Part shown: positions 19,183 to 28,820 of the stretch, piece after piece
Position numbering within the stretch: position 1 is the stretch's first letter
Layout of the letters: every line of letters begins with the position of its first letter
Origin: Bradyrhizobium erythrophlei
GTDB taxonomy: Bacteria > Pseudomonadota > Alphaproteobacteria > Rhizobiales > Xanthobacteraceae
Direction: 5' to 3'
Length of the DNA stretch: 64,000 bases
NCBI RefSeq assembly: GCF_900129505.1
Contig: NZ_LT670818.1
Span: 5,365,001 to 5,429,000, forward strand
Made by a program: the position numbers and the translations under genes
The notes under the pieces: generated by a model
Told to the model about the DNA's origin: nothing
Databases searched by the model: none
Seen by the model: the letters and a program-made list of their open reading frames with translations, nothing else

Positions 19183-19266
19183 CAGCGGGGTTGGACACCG
19201 AAGATCTCGTTCCGCGAGGGCCTCAAGCCGACGATCAAGTATTTCCAAGCCAACCTCGGAAATTGA
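19183..19266 (+). pseudogene. Remnant of the 3' end of a second UDP-xylose synthase gene
   Basis: Only the last 27 codons and stop of an epimerase-type gene remain, reading GWTPKISFREGLKPTIKYF and ending QANLGN before TGA. The intact UXS (9068-10024) ends [19 protein letters not shown] then RGDLG, so the match is codon by codon over about 25 residues. The frame begins in unrelated sequence right after the GT61 stop, with no start codon or NAD-binding half. It is a leftover from recombination or gene replacement, more diverged than a fresh duplication would be. Confidence 0.8.
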
Positions 19267-19329
19267 GCTCCAACATCAGCCGGATTTTGGAGGCATTAAC
19301 CCAGACCTGATGTTGAAACAAAACACACT

Positions 19330-20520
19330 TCAGTCGCGAGACTGCGACTGCCAATCCGGATTGGACCTCTCCGGGAATACCACGAAACGTCGCCCAGCGA
19401 AGTTCAGAACTAAACCAATACCCGTAGCGAAAATTTTTGCTAGCGCAGGACTCATTCCGATGGCGACAAACGAGCGGGTGATAAACACATCGACTAGGCC
19501 GATCACAATAACGACTCCGATGTAGATAAGAGGTTCGGTGATCGTGCTCCATTTTGCCTTATGTTGAAAAATGAACGTGACCGAAAGATAGTAGTTGACG
19601 CCTGCGGCTATGAAGAACGCCAACAGGGCCGACGGCACAAGTCCCGCTCCGAGCCCAAGAAGCCCCAAAAAGCTCACCAAATTCACGATCGCGGAGAGGC
19701 CGCCGATGAACGTGTAGAAGACGAACTGTATCGGTATCGGGACCGCGTGCAGGTTGTATTTGAGAATGCAATACAAAGCCCGCCAACCGTCCTTCATAGA
19801 GATTTTTTTTCCCTCAGCATACGTACGGCCACGATAGGATATTCCCATTTCGTAAATACGCAGTCGCTTTTGCGCAATTTTTGCAACCACCTCTGGCTCA
19901 AAACCGAAACGATTTTCCTCAATCGCGATACTTTGAATTATCTCGCGCCGGAAAACCTTGTAACAAGTCTCCATGTCGGAAAGGTTCAGATCGGTGAGCA
20001 TATTGGAGAGCGTGGTAAGGAATCGATTGCCAAGCGAATGCCAGAAGTAAAGCACCCGACGCACGTCCGATGATAAGAAGCGAGACCCCAGAACAACGTC
20101 CGCCACACCGTCACGAAGTGGAATCAATAACTTCCTTAGGTCCATCGGATCATATTCGAGATCCGCGTCCTGAATGGCGACAAAATCACCAGTTGCATGC
20201 GCGATGCCGGTCCGGAGGGCCGCTCCTTTGCCCCTGTTCACCTCGTGCTGCAACAAGACTAAGCCAGGTGTGCGCTCCGATATTCGACGCGCGATTTCCG
20301 GGCTCTTGTCCTTTGAGCAATCATCAACAATGACAAGCTCTAACTCCAATGTCTCGTCTTGAATTGCAAGGACACGGTTTACACATTTTTCAAGAGTTTT
20401 TTCTTCATTGTAACACGGGATAACGATACTGAGTTTTACCCTCGTTACTTTACTAAGAAGCGATAAATCTCTCGGCAGCTCTCCAGGGAGAGAGAACTCG
20501 TGGGCTGAACGGTCAGACAT
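19330..20520 (-). CDS. GT2 glycosyltransferase fused to a GtrA-like membrane domain
   Basis: Two domains in 396 residues. Residues about 25-260 form a dolichyl-phosphate-mannose-synthase-type GT2 domain: [53 protein letters not shown] and VLGSRFL. Residues about 270-395 are a GtrA-type unit with four hydrophobic helices. Such fusions make a polyprenyl-phosphate sugar and help flip it to the periplasm, where a GT-C enzyme uses it to modify a glycan. I prefer ATG 20520; a TTG at 20550 also fits. The large membrane protein encoded divergently (20762-22558) could be the GT-C partner. Confidence 0.88.
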   Translation of the reverse strand: MSDRSAHEFSLPGELPRDLSLLSKVTRVKLSIVIPCYNEEKTLEKCVNRVLAIQDETLELELVIVDDCSKDKSPEIARRISERTPGLVLLQHEVNRGKGAALRTGIAHATGDFVAIQDADLEYDPMDLRKLLIPLRDGVADVVLGSRFLSSDVRRVLYFWHSLGNRFLTTLSNMLTDLNLSDMETCYKVFRREIIQSIAIEENRFGFEPEVVAKIAQKRLRIYEMGISYRGRTYAEGKKISMKDGWRALYCILKYNLHAVPIPIQFVFYTFIGGLSAIVNLVSFLGLLGLGAGLVPSALLAFFIAAGVNYYLSVTFIFQHKAKWSTITEPLIYIGVVIVIGLVDVFITRSFVAIGMSPALAKIFATGIGLVLNFAGRRFVVFPERSNPDWQSQSRD

Positions 20521-20761
20521 CAAAAATTCCGACTCCAAAAGCAAGATCAATTAATTTCTATAATAACCGGATAAATGCCAAACTACACGACGAACAGTAC
20601 AAATTGCAAGCGGGCAATTCGGAATTATTTAAAGCAATTAACTGTTGCGCGAAGCGCTTTGCCTGCTACCCAATGGGGTGCTAAATTTGATTTCCGAGAA
20701 ACCAGTGGTTAGTGCTGAACTTGTTTAGCACCTGCGGGCTGTCATTCCCTTGACATTTATC

Positions 20762-22558
20762 ATGCGGAGCAAAGCTTTGGGCAGTAATCAATCGTTGCTA
20801 GAGAAAGAATGCGTTGATGCCAGATCGATGAAGTTCTTTTTGTACGTACCGCTCTTAGTTCCAATCATCTTGTTTTTGGTATCATTGCAAATTCGACCGA
20901 CAGTCGGCCAAGATAGCGGCATCGGTTTCGTCACACTTCGCAGCATGCTGCAAGGTGGGGGGGTCAATTATTTTATATCACCTGACCCAGCAAATATTGC
21001 GAATGATTTATCAACGTTTCTAACTTGGTTTAGTCCAGGACAATATCTCGTTCCAGGCGCTTTTGTTTGGCTTGGTATAGATTATAAGTCCGCGATCTCA
21101 CTGACCGTGTTGATTTCATCGGTTGTCGGCGTCATTGGATGGGCTAAGGTCGCGCAAACGTTTGCGGCGCGTCCTTCTGTTATTTTCATCTTTTTGTGCG
21201 GACTCGTTTTGTTTCGGTACGGCACGCTGCCCTTTCAAATGTATACAGGCGGCGAAGTCCTCCTATTTGCGGCGGCGCCGTGGAGTTTTTGTTGGCTCTG
21301 GTCCGCAATCGAAAAACCGCCTGTGGCGTGTTTTACTTTCGCTCTAATGTCGCTCGCGATTTTATTCTTCGCAAAGTTAACCGGTTTAGTCGTTTTCGCT
21401 GCCAATGTCTTGGCCATAAGTCTATTGGAATTGCTACGGAAGCGCCGTGTGACTTCGGCGATGCTCGCTTTATGGACAGCCAGCGGCGTTGGCGTGATTT
21501 CCTTTATATTCTTTTGGCATTCGCATGGCGGCGTTCCAGCAGATGGCTCACGTTTTGCTGTCACTTTGCCCGCAGTCTGGTTTCCTCTGGCCGGTGCGGC
21601 CCTTTCGGGCGTTTCCGGTGTCGATCTCCTAAATTGGATTTTGCACCATCGATCGACTCCGATGCTCTTAGCTCTCGCAATTTTGGTGGGGCTGATTGGT
21701 GTGCTGGTGGTATTCTGGAAATGGAATCGAATACCCGAAGCGCGCTACAAGGTGGCGGCCATCATTGGACTGCTTGCCGTTGCTACGCTTTTTTCGGGCG
21801 TGTTCGCCGCATTCTATGTCTGGCACAATCCGTTTTCGTTTGACCAACGTAACCTTCGGGATGCAGGGCTTCTCGCCTCTGGATTGTTTGGCCTGGTACT
21901 AACGCTCTGGGTGTGGGGTCAACTGCGGAGCACCCGTTATCGACCGATGACGATCTGTTTTTTTGCGATCATAGCGTTTTATACGATCGCATTTATCCTA
22001 ATGTATAGCGGGGGATCATCTATTTCACTCGAGGAACGTCACCTCCGCTACGCGGGAATCCTATTCTTTCTTATGATCTTAGTCGCTCTTGATCTACGGC
22101 GTGAATTTTTAGCTAAGGGTCTTACGTTGATGATTTTTTGTGGCTCTGTGATTTATAGCTTAGCTTCATATGTTGTCGATGCTCGTGAACTCACAAAAGG
22201 CCGCTATTATGAGCAACTTAGCTTCAACTTGTTGCAGATGGTGCCGTCGAGCGTTCTGGAATACTTACGGTCACAAGCAACGGAGAACAATTGGCGGCGT
22301 CCAGTTGTCGTGATTTCACCCCAGGTCGCCCTTGATCTCCCAAGCTTCCGCATCATCGAAGCTGATCTCGATTTCATTCCCATTGAAACAATTCATGATT
22401 TTAAGTGGGCCGGCCACGCCGAAAAGATAATAATGGTCGTACCAGATCAGATGGCAGCTAACGGTAAGGCAGAAGCCCTATTGAAGCGTTTTGTCGATTA
22501 CGATCAAAGCAAATGGAGCCAAATGCGGGTTGATGGCATGGTTATCTATTCACAATAA
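20762..22558 (+). CDS. Polytopic membrane protein, possibly GT-C type glycosyltransferase
   Basis: A 598-residue integral membrane protein with about twelve hydrophobic helices, the first at about residues 25-45, followed by a loop with QDSGIGF and then LTWFSPGQYLVPGAFVWLG. The C-terminal about 110 residues look soluble and extracytoplasmic (VVVISPQVALDLPSF...). The overall plan (acidic first loop, many helices, soluble tail) fits GT-C enzymes that use polyprenyl-phosphate sugars, but I see no diagnostic signature. It is divergent from the GT2-GtrA fusion that could supply its donor. Start: ATG 20762; TTG 20750 and ATG 20828 are alternatives and no ribosome site decides. Confidence 0.6.
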   Translation: MRSKALGSNQSLLEKECVDARSMKFFLYVPLLVPIILFLVSLQIRPTVGQDSGIGFVTLRSMLQGGGVNYFISPDPANIANDLSTFLTWFSPGQYLVPGAFVWLGIDYKSAISLTVLISSVVGVIGWAKVAQTFAARPSVIFIFLCGLVLFRYGTLPFQMYTGGEVLLFAAAPWSFCWLWSAIEKPPVACFTFALMSLAILFFAKLTGLVVFAANVLAISLLELLRKRRVTSAMLALWTASGVGVISFIFFWHSHGGVPADGSRFAVTLPAVWFPLAGAALSGVSGVDLLNWILHHRSTPMLLALAILVGLIGVLVVFWKWNRIPEARYKVAAIIGLLAVATLFSGVFAAFYVWHNPFSFDQRNLRDAGLLASGLFGLVLTLWVWGQLRSTRYRPMTICFFAIIAFYTIAFILMYSGGSSISLEERHLRYAGILFFLMILVALDLRREFLAKGLTLMIFCGSVIYSLASYVVDARELTKGRYYEQLSFNLLQMVPSSVLEYLRSQATENNWRRPVVVISPQVALDLPSFRIIEADLDFIPIETIHDFKWAGHAEKIIMVVPDQMAANGKAEALLKRFVDYDQSKWSQMRVDGMVIYSQ

Positions 22559-22907
22559 TAATCTTCCTGAGGCCGCTAAGAACGCGCACATCGCCAATCG
22601 GCAAGCCGCCAATAACATTTCCGAACCATGATGACGCAGCCAGCCCGGCATCGTGAGAGAGCCGGAAAACTCTAGCTGCCGGCGATCGAGAGTTCGGTCT
22701 CAAAGCACTTTGTCCATCGCTGGATGAGTCGAGCGCCTCAGGTCGGGAACACCGAAAGGGGGCAATCTGGCGGTTTGTTCTCAAAGTTTGGAAGATTGTC
22801 CCGCTTGGCATACTTTGCAAATGCGCCACTTGTCAGTGCCTTCAAGAAGGGACAATATCAACTTTATAATTAGCCATATTGTTCTAAACGCAAGCTGAGA
22901 GCGTCGG
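22559..22907. other. Gap without a supported gene
   Basis: Both strands have open stretches here (for example minus 22542-22829), but none has a clear start site or a recognisable sequence. It may hold the promoter of the following glycosyltransferase gene. I see no clear terminator or repeat. Confidence 0.4.
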
Positions 22908-24188
22908 ATGCAAGTATTCCAGGTAGTGCCTCCCGTATTGAGAGACATCGGGAATGGTCTGGAGATCGACATCGATTTCTTGGAGAGCCTCAGAGTTTAT
23001 TTGGATCATTTCGACAGTTTCGCCGTCGCCTGTCCGGTCAAAACTTCGCAGATCAAAGGGTCTGGGTTAGAGCACTGCCTTCCGGTGCGCGATTTGCCGT
23101 GGGGTCGAGATCGCCTTAAACTCATTCCATTGCCAACCACCTACAATAAGCCCATCGAATTCGTACGACAGCTTTCCGTTGTGCGACAGATGCTTCGCTC
23201 AGAAATTAGAGATGCTAAGTACTTGTTATTTTCTCCCTACTCGCTGATCGGCGATTGGCCTACCGTAGCGTTACGTGAAGCAGTGAAGCTTAAGCGCCCC
23301 TACGTTATCGAAGCTGACGGCGTTCACGGCAACATTATGCGGATGCGTTCAAATACTGGCGCGGCATGGAGGCGGTTCATCAAGAAGAATGTGTTGCTTC
23401 CATTATTCAACCGCTCTTACAAATATTGTCTTGTACATTCCAGCCTGGCAGTATTTCAAGGTCAAGATGTTTACGATGCCTACGCACCGTTCTGCAATAA
23501 TCCATACAAGCTGAACCATCATATTCCAGTCTATGCTGGCGACCATATAACCGAAACACAATTGCAGGCGAAGCTTGGCAGCCTCGAGGAAGGTGCACCC
23601 CTAAGGCTGTGCTATGCAGGCCGGGCAATCGACATGAAGGGCCCGCTGGATTGGGTAGAAACGCTGCATGAGCTGACTAAACGTGGTATAAAATTCCATG
23701 CAACGTGGCTCGGCGACGGGCCTCTGCTCGATGCGATGCGTAACAGAGCCGTGGCGCTCGGCATATCTGGCAGCATCAAATTTCCAGGTAACACATCGGA
23801 TCGAAATATCGTTCTAGATGCTCTGAAAGAGTCGCATATCTTTTTGTTCTGTCACACGACGCTAGAATCAGCGAGAGTTTTAGGAGAAGCTTTAGCTTGT
23901 GGGTGCCCTCTCGTAGGTTATTGGAGCGCCTATCCATCTGATCTTATCCGAGAACATGGTGGCGGAGTTTTCTCGAAGATGGGCGATTGTGGCGCCCTAG
24001 CTCAGAATGTCCAAGATTTAGACAAAGACAGACAGAAGCTACGTACCCTCATTCGTCACGCAGCAAGATCAGGACAAGATTTTGATCGTGGCGCCGCATT
24101 GTTGAAGCGCGTCAATTTGGTGAGGCAGCAGCCCCTTGCGATGGGCTATCCTCTTGAAGAGAGTGTCTCGAGCCCAATTAATTCGTAA
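22908..24188 (+). CDS. GT4-like glycosyltransferase
   Basis: A 426-residue GT-B glycosyltransferase. The N-terminal half is diverged (VVPPVLRDIGNGLEID, then SPYSLIGDWPTVAL and RPYVIEADGVHGNIM), while the C-terminal half carries GT4 elements: LRLCYAGRAIDMKGPLDWVE, TWLGDGPLLDAMRNRAVALG, and FLFCHTTLESARVLGEALACGCPLVGY in the donor site. It stands alone on the plus strand between a membrane protein and minus-strand export genes. Specificity unknown. Confidence 0.8.
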   Translation: MQVFQVVPPVLRDIGNGLEIDIDFLESLRVYLDHFDSFAVACPVKTSQIKGSGLEHCLPVRDLPWGRDRLKLIPLPTTYNKPIEFVRQLSVVRQMLRSEIRDAKYLLFSPYSLIGDWPTVALREAVKLKRPYVIEADGVHGNIMRMRSNTGAAWRRFIKKNVLLPLFNRSYKYCLVHSSLAVFQGQDVYDAYAPFCNNPYKLNHHIPVYAGDHITETQLQAKLGSLEEGAPLRLCYAGRAIDMKGPLDWVETLHELTKRGIKFHATWLGDGPLLDAMRNRAVALGISGSIKFPGNTSDRNIVLDALKESHIFLFCHTTLESARVLGEALACGCPLVGYWSAYPSDLIREHGGGVFSKMGDCGALAQNVQDLDKDRQKLRTLIRHAARSGQDFDRGAALLKRVNLVRQQPLAMGYPLEESVSSPINS

Positions 24189-24332
24189 ATCTTGGCCACC
24201 AAAAAGCGCGACGCACCTTGATCTTACTCAAAGAGGCAAGTATGGCCGCATCAAGGTCGGCGCGAAAATTAGCGTGCGGGTCCGGCTTGAGGTTAAAACA
24301 CCTGCCAAGGCCAACGTCGTTTCTACATCACG

Positions 24333-25202
24333 TTAATCAATTTTATTCCACTGCATCTCAAGGTACTTGCGGTATCGCATCGGGTCAATGCGGTCTTTGG
24401 AGTGAATCATAACCGCCACGGTTCTTGGGTCAAAATCGGCGAAAAATGCTTCGATGTCCGAATCCGTTAGCAGCGGTATGTGCCAAGAAGGCTTGACAAG
24501 CGGCACCGACGACGGCGCATGGTCGACGCGATCGTATCCCAGCACCTCACAAACGAAAATTCCATAAATCATATACTCAGAGAAATGTGTTGTCCGCGCG
24601 AGAGCAAGTTTCCAGTCTAGTCCTGTGCTTTGTTCGATTCTTTGCTGCATCGCCTTTATGATTTCGCGGTTCCAGCAGATCATATTGCCGACATGGGTAC
24701 GAGAGCCGATACCGTGGTTTTCGGCAAGGCCTAACAAGCGGCGGGCCGTAGCGGTCCACTGGCGTTCTCCGGCGAGGTCTACATCAAGCAAACCGACCTT
24801 CCCATCGACAAGAAGGTCCTCGCGGCTAAATTTACGAAAGAATGCCGTGTCAGAGTCGCAAAAGACCAATATTTGTTCGGGAACGGCCTCAATCACCGCG
24901 ATCTTTAAAATCTGCTGGATGATCCAACCCCGCACTGGCGGTGCCTTTAGACTTAGCCAGAAACTCTTTCGACCCGGCATTCTCCAAATCCATTTACCCA
25001 ATAAAGTCTCGGACTCTATGAGGTGTCGCCTGTGCCCCTCTAAATGTCGGAAGGCTGCGAGATCTCGTCGGTCGACTATGAGGTAGTGTGGTACATCTGG
25101 CGTGGTACGATCGAGAGATTCCGCAAGGAGTTCACATCGCTTAAGATCCGGCAGGTAGGTTGGGGTCACGATGGCAACACTACTTATCTGGGTTTGAGCC
25201 AA
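24333..25202 (-). CDS. DUF6492-like putative glycosyltransferase
   Basis: A 289-residue protein resembling the DUF6492 group found in polysaccharide loci. It starts with AIVTPTYLPDLKRCELLAESL, has LIVDRRDL and QQILKIAVIEAVPEQ, and contains FCDSDTAFFRKF whose DxD is like the metal-binding motif of GT-A enzymes. KMFWL-like RKSFWLSLKAPPVRGWIIQ precedes it. The start is a TTG at 25202 with a weak upstream site. It lies on the same strand as the flippase and ligase genes, with a gap before it. A sugar-transfer role is inferred from DxD and context. Confidence 0.72.
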   Translation of the reverse strand: MAQTQISSVAIVTPTYLPDLKRCELLAESLDRTTPDVPHYLIVDRRDLAAFRHLEGHRRHLIESETLLGKWIWRMPGRKSFWLSLKAPPVRGWIIQQILKIAVIEAVPEQILVFCDSDTAFFRKFSREDLLVDGKVGLLDVDLAGERQWTATARRLLGLAENHGIGSRTHVGNMICWNREIIKAMQQRIEQSTGLDWKLALARTTHFSEYMIYGIFVCEVLGYDRVDHAPSSVPLVKPSWHIPLLTDSDIEAFFADFDPRTVAVMIHSKDRIDPMRYRKYLEMQWNKID

Positions 25203-25513
25203 GAGCGTATCTCTCTAATTAGAGTCATTCGACATGACGACGAATTACCTCCGTTGCGGCTTGAAATATACCTCATTGGTTCGGACGATCTAGCGCGATG
25301 TCGCACAGCAATGTGGGTAGACCTCGTGATCGGCGGGTCTTCTACCGGGGCCGAGCGCCGTGATGAATGCATTGCATTATCTTTTGTCCTCGCTCGTGAT
25401 GGTTGCGCCAGCCTGCCATGCACAGCACCAACGTATTTCGTGGGCGAGCCACAGAGCGGGTATCGGTTCTGACGTCGCCCCCCGCGAACACCGCGTTCGA
25501 CCAAACAACTTAG
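25203..25513. other. Gap without a supported gene
   Basis: Between the flippase and the DUF6492-like gene. A plus-strand frame (25360-25563) begins with a signal-peptide-like stretch, but it runs antisense into the flippase gene and has no ribosome site, so I do not call it. No repeat or terminator seen. Confidence 0.35.
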
Positions 25514-26899
25514 TCACAAATGCCGAGTCCATTTTAAAAATTCGAAGTGGCTCCAGTCGATAGGCAGGGTATCGAACGAAGTTCCAAAGCCGGAAATCCA
25601 ACGTAACCATTCCAATGACCCGACGATCAGGACGACGGCCATCGTCAAAAGCAGATCTTGCATTCCGAACGAAAACTTCTGCCGCCTTTGTCCGATCAGG
25701 ATAGGAAAATATCTGGCCAGATCGGCGAGGGCGACCACCATGACACCCCCAAGCAGGCCGAAGAGCCCGACCATTAGAGGCAGGCCAACGGCTAGAAAAG
25801 CGAGCTTCGTTCCATTCGAAGCTGCACCATAAGAGGGTTTCCCCAAACCAAGGACTATCGATTCATTGACGTAGGCTAAGACTGAGAACCATGACCCCAT
25901 GACAAGGAGCGGCAATATCCAGCTGGCTGATTGATAGCGCTGGTCGTAAAAAATCCGGATTGCAAAATCCGCTGTGGCGACAAACACCGCGAAACCACTG
26001 GCGGCTAGGAGGAGAAATTTTACGCGAAGTGGAGCTAGCAAATCGTGTAGCTTGGCACGAGGTGTTTGCGCATGGGATGAAACAAACGGGAATAGCACGA
26101 TGTTTCCAAATCGCATGGTCAAGTTCCCCGTCAGATCGGAGATCGATCGTGCAATTCCGTAGACGCCCAGTAGCTCGACGGGAATAAATTTTCCAAGATA
26201 AAGGCGGTCAACATACATTGAGAGAAAGAAGACGATAGAGGAGGCGAAAATCCACTTCCCGTAGCTCAGGATCTCTCTTGCAAAATGCTTCGAGATATAA
26301 AACCTGTGCCTGACGTTGGTGAGAAGAAAGTAGCTTCCGACCATGGAGGCCGCCGAGCTAAAAAGGCCGCCGAAAACCAGAGCCCATATCGTAGGGTCGA
26401 GATAAGCGAATATAATCGTGGCGCCTGAGCCGATGACCGTCATGATTAGGTCGTAGACATTCAATTTTGCAATCCGCATTCTCTTCTGAAGCAGAGATTT
26501 GCTTAGGGATGTAAGGCCGGAAAGTACGAGACTGAATGATGTTATAGGCACGACCACGGCCAATATCGGGGAATTATAAAACGAGGCTATTGGCACTGCT
26601 GCAGCGATGAACAAAAGCCAAAGAGCTATGCTGCGCAAAAGCTGCAGAGTCCACGCCGTATTGTAGAATTCAGGATTGTCCGCGTTTTTGTTGTAGACGA
26701 TGTTTTGGTTGATGCCGACATCCGAAATCAATTCGATACCCATCCTCAGGGTATAGACGATCAACATCGTGCCGAAGATGTCGGGCGCCAACAAGCGCGC
26801 CAGGACGATGTTTGTTACGGTTCGGAGGACTGTACCTACGCCGTAGGCGCCGATCGTCCAGACGGTGCCCTTAACGAGAGTTCGTGTCGAAATAGTCAT
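25514..26899 (-). CDS. MOP-family lipopolysaccharide/oligosaccharide flippase (Wzx-like)
   Basis: A 461-residue polytopic protein with 12 or so hydrophobic helices. It begins VKGTVWTIGAYGVGTVLRTVTNIVLARLLAPDIFG, the standard opening of the polysaccharide-synthase/MOP flippase family, and has YGIARSISDLTGNLTMR and the loop NLVFPF-like NIVLFPFVSSHAQTPRAKLHDL. It moves undecaprenyl-diphosphate-linked repeat units from the cytoplasmic to the periplasmic face, where the polymerase uses them. It lies on the same strand as the ligase/polymerase, the order expected of a Wzx/Wzy-type pathway. Confidence 0.9.
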   Translation of the reverse strand: MTISTRTLVKGTVWTIGAYGVGTVLRTVTNIVLARLLAPDIFGTMLIVYTLRMGIELISDVGINQNIVYNKNADNPEFYNTAWTLQLLRSIALWLLFIAAAVPIASFYNSPILAVVVPITSFSLVLSGLTSLSKSLLQKRMRIAKLNVYDLIMTVIGSGATIIFAYLDPTIWALVFGGLFSSAASMVGSYFLLTNVRHRFYISKHFAREILSYGKWIFASSIVFFLSMYVDRLYLGKFIPVELLGVYGIARSISDLTGNLTMRFGNIVLFPFVSSHAQTPRAKLHDLLAPLRVKFLLLAASGFAVFVATADFAIRIFYDQRYQSASWILPLLVMGSWFSVLAYVNESIVLGLGKPSYGAASNGTKLAFLAVGLPLMVGLFGLLGGVMVVALADLARYFPILIGQRRQKFSFGMQDLLLTMAVVLIVGSLEWLRWISGFGTSFDTLPIDWSHFEFLKWTRHL

Positions 26900-27300
26900 G
26901 ACTGGTGATTCAACGCCTATCCGGTTTGGAGTTCATCTCTTGCTAAAAGGCCTGGCGCCTCCCGACGTCACATTTATTTACCCGCCAAACTATGCAGGCT
27001 TGGCAGCCCGAAAACGATCACTCCGACTGTTTCATAGAGAAAAAGCGTAATGAGGGAAGCCAAAAAAACTCTCATTAGTCATAGGGTCCTTTGTAACATG
27101 CGCCCACTGCCCAGTTTTCTAACAAGCAAACCCTGCTCACCAGCCTTCGTCATTTCGGAAGGTTGTTTCGCGAATAAACCATAGTCGGCTTAAGCCCATC
27201 GACCAATCGGATCCCCAGGAGAGCGGCAGCTTCTTTCGCGAGAACGCGTTTGGCGCTGTCATAGGAAGTAGGCATCAAGCCATCTTCCGTGGACTTTCGG
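26900..27300 (-). other. Gap between ligase and flippase genes with two possible micro-ORFs
   Basis: Two short minus-strand frames deserve mention. 27150-27275 encodes 41 residues (starting MPTSYDSAKRVLAKEAAALL), begins 26 bases after the ligase stop, and has GGAAG upstream of its ATG. 26974-27075 encodes 33 mostly hydrophobic residues (MRVFLASLITLFLYETVGVI...). Either may be a real small protein or a decayed gene piece; I recognise neither. Nothing else is visible here. Confidence 0.3.
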
Positions 27301-28668
27301 TTAGGTTGCAATCTTAACGGGCGCGCGTTGACGTTCGATCGGTAGATGTTTTGCGCGAAGCGAGCTCGGATTGATTGAGGATCGAGTGAAATAACCCAGT
27401 TGGACCGCGAGGCCAGCCACCAATCCCAAGTCCAGCGCGAACATATACTGGGTTTCTTCCAGTACGAAGATCCATTCGAAGAAATTGTGGACGTATACAG
27501 TTAATAGGGCCACCCCCAGGCCAATCAAAAGATCTCCCCTGCGGTCGTTGCGATGATCCCAACCACAAAGCATGGCCACAACAAGGGGGCGCAACAGCAT
27601 TAGAATGAAAGCGATCAATCCGGGATATCCAGTCTCAGCAGCGACAAGAAAGTAAACATTATGGACATTGGCGCCCTCGCTTCCGGTGGACATTGCGACA
27701 CCCGCGCGGTTGTTGTATCCGCCGAGGTTGGCAGCGATGACATAATGATTGGCGCCTTGGCCCAGCGGATTGTCGGACAGCATCATTCTCGCGGCTTTCT
27801 CAAAGGCGGCGCGTTCGTCATAGTCAGAGGTTATTGCCTCAGCTTGGTAGTCAAATCGCTTGTCTAACGACATGATCGCGACAGGAATAATCACCGCTAG
27901 CCCAGCGGCTCCAAACATGAGAATTTTGCGCTTCCGAGCCGTCCAACTGCGCAAGCTGGAAAGAACGAAAAGGATCGCATATCCGAGGAGTGAAAAGCCA
28001 AGTGTGCCCCGCGATCCCGTCAATACGGTGACTGCGAGACCCGCTGGGACGGCGGCCGCCAAGAGGCGCCCGGACTGCCCGCTCATCAGCAAAGCAAATG
28101 CTGGGAGATCAACGAAGTGGATGATCATACCGAGAAGATTTTGGTGATACATGGTTCCTGGCGCTTGCACCATCCCGAGTGCCAAACGCTGCCACGACGA
28201 AACCACGAATTCCAAAAGAAGACCAGCAGCCATGCCTTTAAGTACCGCCACGGGGACGCGTGGGTCGGCAGACCCTCTTGCGACTGCAGCGAAGACCAGA
28301 AACATCCGCAATAGCTGCCACGAATAAAACAGCGCTCCCATCGGCTCCGCCGATGTAAATGCTGAGATCACGGTAGCAAGGATATACAGTCCTATGACAA
28401 ATCGGAATGGGATGGGCCCCCGTGTTCCCGGCGAGCCGCGATAGAGAGCAATTGCAAGGGCGTCCACAACAGAGAACTCGGCTCCCTTTACATAACCAGG
28501 CCAGCCAAGCCAGGAAATAAACGCCATGTTCAAGTGCAAAAAACTCAGCGCGAAGGGAAGAAATCCTAGAAGCATCCAAAGTATCGGCGCTTTGCTTGGA
28601 TTTCGGCGCAACCAATTCGAAAGAGGGAGTACGGTGGCCAAAACGATAGCCAAGCTAACCCATTTCAC
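27301..28668 (-). CDS. O-antigen ligase/polymerase family membrane protein (WaaL/Wzy-like)
   Basis: A 455-residue polytopic membrane protein of the O-antigen ligase family. The large periplasmic loop holds DYDERAAFEKAARMMLSDNPLGQGANHY and ends in VHNVYFLVAAETGYPGLIAF, the pattern that marks the Wzy_C/ligase domain with its essential His. It joins or polymerises flipped repeat units on the periplasmic face. Start is GTG 28668 with GAGG ten bases upstream. In a locus with a phosphotransferase and MOP flippase but no lipid-A core genes, an EPS polymerase role is more likely than LPS ligation. A decayed relative lies at 10153-10355. Confidence 0.88.
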   Translation of the reverse strand: MKWVSLAIVLATVLPLSNWLRRNPSKAPILWMLLGFLPFALSFLHLNMAFISWLGWPGYVKGAEFSVVDALAIALYRGSPGTRGPIPFRFVIGLYILATVISAFTSAEPMGALFYSWQLLRMFLVFAAVARGSADPRVPVAVLKGMAAGLLLEFVVSSWQRLALGMVQAPGTMYHQNLLGMIIHFVDLPAFALLMSGQSGRLLAAAVPAGLAVTVLTGSRGTLGFSLLGYAILFVLSSLRSWTARKRKILMFGAAGLAVIIPVAIMSLDKRFDYQAEAITSDYDERAAFEKAARMMLSDNPLGQGANHYVIAANLGGYNNRAGVAMSTGSEGANVHNVYFLVAAETGYPGLIAFILMLLRPLVVAMLCGWDHRNDRRGDLLIGLGVALLTVYVHNFFEWIFVLEETQYMFALDLGLVAGLAVQLGYFTRSSINPSSLRAKHLPIERQRAPVKIAT

Positions 28669-28820
28669 AGATTTACGTCCTCAGATGAGCGTTTGATAGA
28701 TTAATCCGCCGCGGCGCGGAAAGCAGCTTTATGCTCTGGAGATTCCAGCATCGTTATCTTAGCATGTCCAATGTCGGTATGCATCTGATCTCACGCTGAA
28801 TCAGAGAGTTAGGCTTTTAA

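Noticed and set aside
20750..20755. TTGACA just before the 602-codon open frame as a promoter -35
   Set aside because: It would place the transcription start inside the coding region, and no -10 follows at proper spacing.
22542..22829. 95-residue minus-strand frame
   Set aside because: Overlaps the end of the membrane-protein gene, lacks a ribosome site and resembles nothing known.
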